A stretch of DNA of 64,000 bases, taken from positions 2,913,501 to 2,977,500 of the forward strand of contig JAGYVD010000008.1 in the NCBI GenBank assembly GCA_021209875.1, written 5' to 3'. Both the position numbers and the translations under genes were made by a program. Of the stretch, positions 1 to 10,758 are shown one piece after another (within the stretch, counting starts at the first letter, position 1; the number at the start of each line of letters is the position of its first letter). Under the pieces are notes generated by a model that had not been told where the DNA came from, did not search any database, and saw nothing but the letters and a program-made list of their open reading frames with translations. The stretch is from Rosellinia necatrix (taxonomy: Eukaryota; Ascomycota; Sordariomycetes; Xylariales; Xylariaceae).

Positions 1-855
1 TAAGTTTTAAAATTAGTTTTTTTTTTAATTTACGTATAAATTTTATAAATAAGTTTTATCGGCGTTTTTAATTAATTATTAATTATGTTTTAAATAATTT
101 ATTAATTAAAAATAATTTATTTATTTTAAGTTTAATATAAAAATTTTTAAATAAAATAAATAAAAATTAAATTTTTTTATAGCAGTAATAACGTTAGATT
201 TAATAAAATTAAATATTAGTTTTAGCTTTTATTTTAATATATTAAATAAAAATAAATTGTTTTTTATTTTAATAAACTATTTTTAGCGTTTTTAAAACAG
301 TTGTTTTTTTATTGCTTATAAATAATTAATATATATAAAAAATTTTAAATATTATTTTTAAAAGTTTTTAATAAAATATAACTAAAAACCCCACGGTTTT
401 ATATCTAATATTTAAATATTACGCTAATAATTAAATTTTTTAATAAAGCTATAGCTTGCTTTATATAATAATAATAAACTATTTTATATATGTTAAGCTT
501 TTAAAAATTAAATATAACTTTATTATATAATACGTTAATAATAAAAATAAATAATAAAATTTTTATTAAAAGTTTAATAAATAATCTAATTAAACAGATC
601 AGTTAAAATTAACTATTAATTTAAAGTTAAATTTTATAATAATAAATTAAATTTATTTATTAAAAATTGTTTTAGCAGGCAAAAACGTTTAAAATAATCG
701 CTAGCTATTATATAAAAGCCAGCGGCACGCAAAATAATAATATTATATTACTAGCTATAGCTAATATAATAAAAATTCTAAATTAAAACTAATATATAAC
801 TTCAATTTCTTAGTTAATAAAAAAAAAATAAAGCTAGTAATACAGCAGTTTGTAA
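1..855. repeat. AT-rich RIP-degraded block at window start
   Basis: Very AT-rich sequence full of TA, TTTA and AAAT words, with few surviving C or G except in GC steps such as AGCT. No open frame of useful length exists. The composition is the same as inside the dead retrotransposon at 2233-9311, so this is most likely the right-hand end of another transposon mutated by RIP. The composition changes abruptly near 855. Its left limit lies outside the window, so the element type cannot be named. Confidence 0.75.
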
Positions 856-2232
856 ATAAAAGCACAAGGGATCCAGTAGGTCATTAGTGGATCCCTAAGT
901 AGGTCCGTAAGTAAGGTGATGTACTTCCGTATCTCAATCTGTACTCCTGTATCTTAACAGGTCCGGCAGGTAGAGACCGGGCATATATAATAACATCTCC
1001 TCGCTCAGTCGTAGGATTAGCTCGTTGTCACAGGGCGGAAACAGAATGGCGTTGCCCTGTTGGGAGATAGTTTTGTTCTCATTTTCCATGGTGGGCGACG
1101 TTCTAAAAAGTGGCTGGGTAGAGTACAATGTTGGATTTAGGCGATGAAGCTCTACGGTATGTGGGCAACGATATTTATGTAAGGGTAGGGGAAGGCGTCG
1201 ATTGGGAATTTCCCGCAGGCCCCATTGTAGGCTAAATGCCCAACACTTCGAGCGTCAACTTCCATGACGCAACAAATCAAGGCAGGCCTATTTGGTCCGA
1301 TTTTAGTTATCAACCGGTTTGAAAAAGATACAAGGCGAACCCTCAGGCACCAGGAAACGTTTTTACTACATATTTGTTCCCTTAAAATTCTACAGCCTTA
1401 AAATATAAACTGGCATTGGAGAGACGAAGGGTAAGAAGATATGGTATTAAGGATAGAGAGATGAGATCCTAGCTATCCAGGGGTGAGCCAAATATAGTGC
1501 TAGCCTTACGCCTTCTTTGCGCTACAATACACCCAGTGAATTCCCACCTACTCAAGACAATGAGATAGGTGCCCTGAACCATTTTGAATAAACATGTAAT
1601 ACAAACACAAGCAAAATCACCGTCGATGGTCAAATTTACGAAATGCAAAAATCGATGTGAAAACGGCGCCCTGACATAGTATAATTTCTTCTGTCTACGG
1701 AAGGTCTAGGAAAATAATGCTTTAGTATATAGAATAGTATATTCCACCCGGTTTTACGACAAGGTTGTAACAGTAAAGTGTAGCATAGGTAATACCATGT
1801 GTACGGGCCAATGCAAGGTGTGGGTTGTCAGGCTTTTTGAATAACATAGGATTTCCAACGGCCTAGTTAATGGAAAATAATCCCGCATGATGATCCGAGT
1901 TGGTATTGTATGGCTATTCAGCGGTGAAGGCGTCATAGGACCAAGTCCGGCCTCTCGGCCGCCGTTGGGCGTGAATTTAGGGAATACTAGATATAATCAT
2001 TAGCCGGAATAGTTGGCGACCACCATACAGAGAGACCTTCTCTCTTCGTGCATTCGTAATCCATGTATGAAATACTACCAGCGTAAACTGCGACTAAAAA
2101 CCTAGTATAATATTTTACCACATATAATAAAATAAATAATTAAAATGTATAATTAGTCGTGATTAACTACTAACTAGCCCTAATAGGTTGTATGTTATTA
2201 TTTATTACACTGTAAAGGTTAGGGTAGGAAAT
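856..2232. other. gene-free spacer between two AT-rich blocks
   Basis: Moderate GC sequence between the left AT-rich block and the LTR element. A 9-bp inverted repeat (AGGGATCCA at 867-875 and TGGATCCCT at 888-896) lies at its left edge. A possible LTR terminus, ATCTTAACA, ends at 959 and may be the un-mutated outer end of the left element. The short open frames here show no recognisable protein. Base composition drifts toward AT again after about 2090. Confidence 0.5.
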
Positions 2233-2447
2233 TGTTATGTTAGGATTGCCTAGAGTAAGGTCTAGTTATTATGAAATAGCAGCTGAGTAGCAGGTAGATA
2301 GCTAAGTATAAAAGTAAGGCTTAATATTATTAATTTTTAAGCTTATTATTTAAATAAAAAGCTTTTAATTTTTATATATATAATTATGTTTTTAAAGCTA
2401 CTTTTTAAAGTAGCTAGTATTTTGCTATATAATTTATTAGCTTAACA
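2233..2447 (-). repeat. left LTR (3' LTR of the element)
   Basis: 215 bp, starting TGTTA and ending TAACA. It aligns without gaps to 9097-9311. The outer part (about 2233-2325) retains its G and C residues, while the inner part (about 2345-2447) has them replaced by A and T. The left copy of the GAAAT target duplication lies immediately outside at 2228-2232. Confidence 0.93.
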
Positions 2448-2917
2448 GGATTTTTTTTTTTTTATGCTTTATTTTTAAAACATAAAAAAAATGCTAGCTA
2501 AAAATAAGCTAAATAGTTTTAAAGCTTGCGATAATATTTTAAAAATTTTAAATAGTTATATATAATAAATAAATAGCTAGTAGTTTATTATATTTTTATT
2601 AAAAATATAATATATTTAAAGTCTGACTTAACGAAATTATTTGCTACTTTTTAAATATATTTTTTTTATTTAAAAGCTTTTATTCTAGCTTTTTTTTTTT
2701 TTAAGCTTTATATAAAATTATAAGTTATATTAATTTAACTATTAAATAGCTGCTGCTAATTATAAAAACTTTTAAATATTTAATTATTTATTTTATTATA
2801 TAAATTATTTTATTTATTATTTTTTGCTAGTTTCTAGCTAATTAAAATAAACTACTAGTTATTTAGTTTATAAATTAAAGTTTTTTAAATAATAATAGCT
2901 AATTAACTATAAAAATA

Positions 2918-2918
<1 letters not shown>

Positions 2919-2970
<52 letters not shown>
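2919..2970. repeat. (ATT)n microsatellite inside the retroelement
   Basis: About 17 uninterrupted ATT units within the RIP-mutated interior. It is probably secondary slippage in AT-rich DNA. Confidence 0.9.
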
Positions 2971-2971
<1 letters not shown>

Positions 2972-5900
2972 ACATAAATGCTATTTTATAGCTAAGCTGC
3001 TACTTTATTATATTTTATAAAATTAGTTTTAATTAAATAATAGCTTTTATGCTATGCTATACTGCCGCTGTTTTACAGCAATAAACTATTAAAGCTTTAA
3101 TTTTAACAAGCAAAAAAAGCTTATATATTAAAATATAACTAATATATAGTTTTTATAAATTTTTTATAAAATTATAGCTAAATTAAAAATAATTAATAAC
3201 TAAATAACAGCAAATATTAAATATATTTAATATTAAAAAACGTTAAACTTTATATTATAATAAATATTTTTTTTTTTTTTATTTAATAGCTGTTTTACAG
3301 CTAATTAATAGCTAGCTTATAAATATTTTTAAGTTTTATAAGCTTAAATTAACTTAAATAATAACTACTGCTGCTGCTTTTAATAAAATACATGCTATAT
3401 TTTTTTTATATACTAATAATTTAATAATAAAATAAATAGTTGTTGCTGCTTAAATAACAATTAAAAAAGTTTTATAAGCTAAAAAAAATTAAACTAATAT
3501 ATTAGCTAAACGGGCTGCCGCCGCTTTTATTAAAGCTGCTATTAAGCAGCAAAAACATAAGCTTTTTATTTTTAAACGTTTAGCCGCTGCTGCTAAAGCT
3601 TTTATTGCTGCTGCTACTACTACTACTACTACTTTATAAAAAGCTGCTAAATTTTTCGCTGCTATTAAAAAAACCTTTTTAAAACTTATTAAATTTTATA
3701 ATAAAATTATAAACTTAATTTTTTTTAAATAACTATTATTTAACAGTTAATTAATTAATACTTAATATAATATAGCTTTAAAAACTTTTTAAAGCTTTTA
3801 ATAAATAAAAAATAATAATATATAAAAAAAAAGTTATTAATAAATAAAAAAAGCGTTAACGCTATTATTTTACTTTTGTTTTTTTGCTTTATTTAGCTAA
3901 CTAATTAATTAATTAATTTATTTAGCTTTAAATTATTTTTATATTTTTAGTAATACTTTTTTATGTTTTTTTATATTTAAAAATTATTATCGCTAATATA
4001 TTTTATTATTTTATTAAATATTTTTTTTAAAAGATTTTTAATATAATAATATTTTTTATTAAAAATATATTTTTTTTAAATTATTATAAGCTTTTAAAGC
4101 AGAAGTGCTAAGTTTTTATTACGTTATTAATATAGTTTAAACAAACTAATTAAAAAATATTATATATTTTATAAATTAAAAATAATTTTAGCTTATAAAT
4201 TATTATTTTATTTTTATTAGTTTTAATATTTTAAAAAACTTAAGTATTTATTTATTAGTTTAGCGTTAAATTGCTGCTAGTTAATATTTTTAATAAATAA
4301 TATAATTAATTATTTAATTTTAAATTTCTAAAATAATTTTATTTTATTATATTATTTAATATATTTTTAGTTGCTATATTTTAACAGCTGCTGCACTACT
4401 TAATAAGTTTATTTAATTTAAGCCATTTTTTTATAGCTTTTTTAAATTATATTTTAAAAGCTTTATAAGTTAGTTAAAAGTTTTTTAAAAAAAGCTAAAT
4501 AATATTTTAGCTAGAGCTATATTATAAGCTAAATAAATTAATATATTATAAATTTATTTAGCTATTATTAATTTTTAGTTTAATTAGTTTGTTTAAAACA
4601 ATTAAAAGTTTATAAATAATATTTTAAAGCTTAGTTCTATTGTTTTATTTAATTATTTGTTTAAAAATAAAAAGCAGTGCTTAGTTTTCTGCTAATAACT
4701 AGCCAGTAATACAGCGTGGCTTAAAAATAATTAATAAATATAAAGCTTTTATTTAAAATAATTTTTTAAAATATTTTATATTTAATAAATATATAAGCAA
4801 ATAATAAATCTGCTAGCCTAGCTGCTGTTAATCTAATAATAATAAAAATATAAAAATATATTTGTTTAGCCGGTTTATTATTATTAATATATTATTATAA
4901 GTTTTTTAGTTTAAAAATAAAAAGTAATAGTTTTATAATAAAGTTATAAAATATTTTTTAAAAAATAAGTTAATATTAGCAATAAATTTAACTTATTATA
5001 AAATTAATATATTCTAGCTTTAATTTTTAATATATTAAACATATAATAATATATTTTTAAACATTTTTATACAAGCTTTTTAAAAATAATTAGCAGTAAT
5101 TTTTTAATAATTTTAATATTATTTTAATATTTTAATATAAAAATATTATAGCAGCTTTATAATAGCTTTTTATTAAATCGCTTAAGCTTAAAATATATAT
5201 ATAATTTTTAAATCGTAATATTTTATTTTTTTTTAGTTGTTATAAAAGCTTAGCTTTTAAGTTTTTAGTTTATTGCTGCTTTTATTTTTTAAAGCAATAA
5301 ATTTATTAGCTTGTTATATTTTTTTTATAATATTAATTAAAAATTTATTTAAAAGCTTTAGCGCTATTAAAACTACTATAAACAGTTTATAAGTTTATAG
5401 TTAGCTGTTTATAACTTTAGCAAGTTAAACATAGTTTTTTTTTATATTATTATTTCGTAGTTTTATAAACTTAATAAAGCAGGCAAAAATATTTTGTTTT
5501 ATTTTTTTATTTAAGCTGTTTATTTTTGCCGGTTTTTTTGCTATAAACTTCCGGCTATTTATAAAAGCTTTAACTTTAAAAATATTGCTTTAAAAAAAAT
5601 ACCTAATGTTTTTAAAGTTGCTAGCTAATTTACTACGTTTTTTTAATTAAATTAGTTTTTATAAAAGTTTAGTTTTTATAAGTTTAATATTATTTTTAAA
5701 CTTTTTTAAAAATTAAAATAAAACTTTTTAATAAACTTTCTGTTTAGCTTTTATATTTTTATAGTCCGGTCGTTTAAATAATCTATTTGCAAAATTTTAA
5801 CAGCTTAGCTTATATTTTATTTTAAAATTAAATTTTATTAAAATTTATAATTAGTTAGCCTGCTTAATATTTAATTAAAGTTTTATAGCAAAGTAGCTAT

Positions 5901-6529
5901 AGTTTAAATAGTTAGTTAAAATTAAAATTTAATGCTAGAAATAAAAAAAATAATGCTTTTATTATATAAATATATAAAAATAACTAATAGTTTAACATTA
6001 AATATATAATAATAAAGCTCTAGCTTTTATAATTTTTAAAATAATATATTATTAAATACTATTATTTTTAGTTTTATTAAAAATTGTTGCTTTTATAATA
6101 AAGTTTAAAACGTTTATTTTAAACAAATAAATAGCTAAAGCTTAAAATGCTTTAAAATAAATGCTTTAATAAATAAAAGTTTAAGCTTTTAAAATACTAT
6201 TATTTTTTTAAAATAAAATTAAAAATAAATAGCTGGGTTTTTTAGCCTGTTTAATAAAAAGCTGTTATTTTTATATAATTTTATATAAAACAGCAGTAAA
6301 ATTTAATAAATTTTAAAAATATTTAAATATTATAAATATTATAAAGCTAAAGCTATTTTATAATAGCTGCAACTTTATTTTTATTTATTAAAATATTATT
6401 TAAAGTTATTATAAACTTTAAAAATAAAATAATATTTATAAACTAGTTATATTTTTTAAGTTAATATATAGTTTTTATTAACATAGTTTAATAAATATAT
6501 TATAAACTATTTAAATATAGGTTTTTTAT

Positions 6530-6850
6530 TTTAGCTATAAATAATAATATTATTTAAATATATTATATAAAAATTATTAATAAAACCTGATAATATATAG
6601 TTAATATATTATTAAAAAGTTGTAAAAGCATTAATAAGTTTAAATAACATAACTAAATATTTAAAATAACTATATTTTATATAAAAAGCAGTTTTTACTT
6701 GTTTTTTTATAAATATATAGCTAATAGTACATATTTTTAAGTTAATTTTTATAAATATTTTCAAATTAAATAAACGGTTTAATATTTTTATAATTAAAAA
6801 TAAAAAGTACGGTTTTTTAAATATTTTGTTTAGTTTTCTATAGTTAACGC
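6530..6850 (-). pseudogene. reverse-transcriptase remnant (Ty3/Gypsy pol)
   Basis: The minus-strand frame beginning near 6848 stays open through about 80 codons and matches the Gypsy RT core. It has a VNYRKLN block at 6848-6828 (family consensus VDYRxLN), a KTAF block, a YLVM-type block, and then YLNN at 6560-6549 where the catalytic YLDD box should be. Both aspartates of the box, and the Asp of the first block, have become Asn, which is exactly what G-to-A change does to GAT/GAC codons. The remnant fixes the family and orientation of the element. The rest of pol and gag is too degraded to delimit. Confidence 0.85.
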
Positions 6851-7749
6851 AGAGTTATAGCTTGTTTTTGTTTTAAGCATAAAAAAATTAAAGCTTTTGT
6901 TAAACTATTTAAATAGCAAATCTATTTTTAAATAAAGCTTAACTAATATATTTTTTAAAACTTACTGTTTTTTTTATTTAAAAATATATAAAGCTTAAAA
7001 AATATTTTTATATTTTTAAATTAATAATATGCTTTAATTAATAATATTTAAAAAGCTTCTAGCTAAATCTAAGTTTTTAAGTTTTTAAAATTAATTAATT
7101 TAAAAAATAATTAATTTTTATAGTAAGTTTTATAACTAAACTATATAATAGGTTAATGCTTTAATATTATTAAAAATAAAAATAATAATTAAGCTTGATT
7201 TTTTATAGCCCGGCAATACTGCTTTAAAATAGCTATAAAAATAAAATTTTTTTTATAAACAATATATTTAAATATTTTTAACTTAGTTTAAATTAAAGTT
7301 AGTTTAATATTTTTAAAAAATTTTAAAATAATATTATATAATTAGTTAACTAATATTTTAAAGTTAATATATATTTTTTAGTTCGTTTTAACTAATTTTC
7401 AACTTTTATAAAAACAAAGAGTTTTTTTTTTATATAGCTTAGCTTAAAAGCTTTTTTTAATTTTTAATTAAATCTTAAGTTTTTATAACTATTTTAAATA
7501 GTACAGCTAGTTTAAAAAAATTTTAATTAGCACTACTATTTATAAGTCTGTTTAATATAATTTAATTTTTATTTATTTAAAGCTTTATTTAAACTTTAAA
7601 ATAAAAAAATAAAGCTAGGTTATTTTATTTAAAAAGTTAATTAAATAAAAGGTTTTTAGGCCTAAAAAAAATATAATTAGCTAAGTTTTTTATAAAGTTA
7701 TAAAACTTAATATATTTTTAGCTTTTATAACTTAACTAATAACACCGGC

Positions 7750-8065
7750 TGTTGAATAGGCTTTGTACATGCAATGCACGTACTGTTTATACGTAAAACA
7801 GAATACAACTTCTTGTTATACGATGTCTATTATGCTTGATTATTATTCTATCTAAGTAACTATCGTGCGTAGCATTATTTCAAGTCTTGCACAAGAATTC
7901 TGCTAGCGTACAACCTACTGAAATAACAGCGATAACACAGCTTGTCTCACGTACAAAGCATACACGCTGTATGCATGTACGTGACATATACGCCATATGC
8001 TTGTACAAAGCATGTGCACATATAACAGCTGTAAGTAACTGTGACCAATTGCCATAGTTCTAACA
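7750..8065. mobile_element. nested solo LTR, not RIP-mutated
   Basis: A 316-bp island of normal composition within AT-rich DNA. It begins TGTTGAA, ends CTAACA, and is flanked by the direct repeat CCGGC (7745-7749 and 8066-8070). The wider 9-bp match AACACCGGC occurs at both junctions. There is no internal coding sequence, so this is a single LTR left after LTR-LTR recombination, or a lone insertion remnant. The style of the sequence resembles Ty1/Copia LTRs of fungi, but the family is an inference. Its retained CpA and TpG sites show it postdates RIP of the host element. Confidence 0.85.
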
Positions 8066-9096
8066 CCGGCTATATTTAATAAAAAAATTTATAATTTAAT
8101 AAATAATAGTTAAGCTTTTAATAATTATAACATATTATATTTATATAAACTAAATTAAACTTAAAAAAATTGTTATTTTATGCTATAAATAAAATTTTTT
8201 TATTATTTTATAACGTTTTTTTAAAAATATAAAAACTTAGTTTTAAAAAAATAAAAACAATTTTAATAAATAATTTTATTTATTAAACAGCTATAATAAA
8301 ATCGCTGCATATTTTTAAAATTATTTTTATTATAATTTTAAACTATATATTATAGTTTAGTTAAACTAATAAGTTTATAACTTAAGTTTTATTAAAAAAA
8401 TTATTAAAATTTTTTGCTTTAGTTTTTTTATATTATTTTAAAAAAATCCATAAATAATTCGTTTATTATTTAATTTATATAATACAGCGTTATAATATTA
8501 ATTAAACTGCTAATAATATTATTAGCAATATTATTATAAAACTAATATTAAAAACATTTTTATATAACTACAATAATATTATTTTATTATATTATAATAA
8601 AATAGCTAGCTTACTGCTGCTTAATAAAATTTTTAAAACAAATAAAAGCATATATAATATAAATAGTTTTATTTTTAAGCTTATTTTTTATAAAATAAAA
8701 ATAAAAAATAAAACTGCTTAAAAAACGTTTATTTCTGCTTAAGTTTTATTTTTATATTTAAAAAAAAACAAAACAGTTTAAAAAAAAATATTGTTTTTGC
8801 TTTTTAAAAGCAATTTTTTTGCTGCTAAATATTTTTAAAATAGCTTTATTTTAAAGTTTTTTTAGTTGTTTTTATTTTTAGTTTAGTTTGGTTTATTTAA
8901 AAGCTTTTGTTATAGCTAAATTTAACTGTTTATTAATTATTAAATCGATATTCTAGCTAAATATTAATATAACAGTTAATTAAACGCTAGTAAAGCTTTT
9001 AAATAAGCTTAAAATAGCTATATTAGCTGTTTTAGTTATATTAAAAATATAATAAATAATTTAATTAATAGTTTAAACATAAAAAAAAAATTAATA

Positions 9097-9311
9097 TATT
9101 ATATTAAAATTATTTAAAATAAGATTTAATTATTATAAAATAGCAGCTAAATAGCAGATAAATAGCTAAATATAAAAATAAAGCTTAATATTATTAATTT
9201 TTAAGCCTACTATTTAAATAGGAGGCTTTCAGTCCTTATATATATAATTATGCCCTTAGAGCTACCCCCTAGGGTAGCTGGTACCTCGCTATGTGATTTA
9301 TTGGCCTGACA
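9097..9311 (-). repeat. right LTR (5' LTR of the element)
   Basis: 215 bp, aligning base for base to 2233-2447. Here the inner part (9097 to about 9190) is AT-converted and the outer part (about 9208-9311) keeps its C and G, the mirror image of the left LTR. It ends TGACA and is followed by the GAAAT duplication at 9312-9316. Confidence 0.93.
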
Positions 9312-9316
9312 GAAAT

Positions 9317-10060
9317 GATGTTATATTCGGTCAGGAACTATTCTCTAAGCTAGGTTGATGTGTGGATCTGAGTAGTGGCCTGGGCGCACAGACCGCTCTA
9401 CAACACTCAGGAGACAGCGAGAGCCAAGCCAAGGCTATATTGAGGCTAGAAAAATGGGACCCCGGCCGTCCAATACATTTTGTGCACTTTCGCTTTGTCT
9501 TGTCGTCTTCTTTTTTTTTTTTTTGGGATTTATACTACATTCATAAGATTATCTAATGTAAAGGTGTGCCGCCCCTTTTCGACACGTATGTGTCGAGGCC
9601 GCGGCTGTATCGGAAGTAGGGAGTAGGGAGGGGTGTTTTGTATACCGCTACTTTTGCGAGATTTGGTTCACCGGAAAATATGCTGTCGAATTCCTTTCAT
9701 ACAGAAGCACGCCTCACATATTCCCTGGCATAGAGTGATGACAGAGACGCCCTGTCACCGTTCTTACTGCTGGTAGTTCCGGAAACGACTTATGCTATTG
9801 CACAAGGATGGCGGGGGATAGTAACGGCGACATTACCAAAACCGCGACACTAGTACGGCAGACCAATGAAATGCCGCTGCCGCCCGGATAGCCGTTGCAT
9901 AGATGAAAATGTAGAAGGCAACAACCGAGTTCAAAACAATACTACCGGGGTGGCTACTGGGTACATACCTGAGGGGACCTCATTTTAGTATATGCCGGTG
10001 CTAAAGCAGCATTTTAAAGAATCATTCGGGGCAGCGTCATGTGGGCCTCTGGGCACTCAG

Positions 10061-10095
<35 letters not shown>

Positions 10096-10758
10096 GCTGC
10101 ACTTTGCTCTGTGAAGTTGAAAATGCTTTTAATAAAACGCATCTGACCGCTAGTAGTATTAGCGTCTAGTCTAGGTGTCTGACAGTGCTAGTTACATTTT
10201 AATGACGATGAAGTGGATAGCCTTGGTAGAAGGCTGGTGATCGCAGCCCAAGTGCCGCAGTGCGCCCTGTGGCTAAGTTGGTGGCTGTTGGGGTGAGCGG
10301 TCGGGTCCGTATGAGCCCGGCCCACTCAAACAGACCAATCACAGGGCAGGAAAGATATGATCTTTTTTTGGGCTGTATATATAAGCTGGCCAGTCCGATC
10401 ATTTCTGTACATTACAACTTAACTAGATAGATCACTATTATAAGCTCGAATTGACTTGCCTGCACTGATCGCTCGGCTCTAATTCCACTGTTCCCATCCG
10501 ATTCATCTGTTCCTCCGCGACACCAATGTTGCGTTACCCTTAAAAAGATATGAGGCTGAAAATAGCCGTGGATAGTCTGGCGACTGAGTGTCCCAAGACT
10601 GGATCCTCCCCTATAAGCGAACCATTAATACCATATGTAGGTACATATCTACCAACCAGATTTATTACGTTTGCTTTCCATATATGCAAGTACATTCAAC
10701 CCCTGCCACACACCGCCCTCCCCCCCCCACCTCTCTAGCAGACTTTGGCAGCCCCATT
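9317..10758. other. intergenic region between retroelement and PDC-like gene
   Basis: No gene is recognised. It contains a short T-run at about 9509-9523, the T17A18 palindrome at 10061-10095, and C-rich sequence downstream of the decarboxylase stop codon (10715-10830). Confidence 0.6.
10061..10095. repeat. T17A18 homopolymer palindrome
   Basis: Seventeen T followed directly by eighteen A form a near-perfect self-complementary 35-bp tract in otherwise mixed-composition DNA. Confidence 0.95.

Larger units (their letters stand above)
2233..9311 (-). mobile_element. RIP-inactivated Ty3/Gypsy-type LTR retrotransposon
   Basis: A 7,079-bp element is bounded by two 215-bp direct repeats (2233-2447 and 9097-9311) with TGTTA...TAACA/TGACA ends. 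It is flanked by the 5-bp duplication GAAAT (2228-2232 and 9312-9316). The interior is extremely AT-rich and has no open frames. A reverse-transcriptase remnant is readable on the minus strand, so the element points left. A run of A residues directly inside the left LTR, read on the minus strand (complement of 2450-2462), fits the polypurine tract expected beside the 3' LTR. Differences between the LTRs are essentially all C/T or G/A, as expected from RIP. A solo LTR is nested at 7750-8065. The element cannot be autonomous in its present state. Confidence 0.93.

Noticed and set aside
3480..3650. Ala-rich coding-like island (GCTGCTGCT) inside the retroelement
   Set aside because: It is part of the degraded element, and GC steps survive RIP; no separate gene is indicated.
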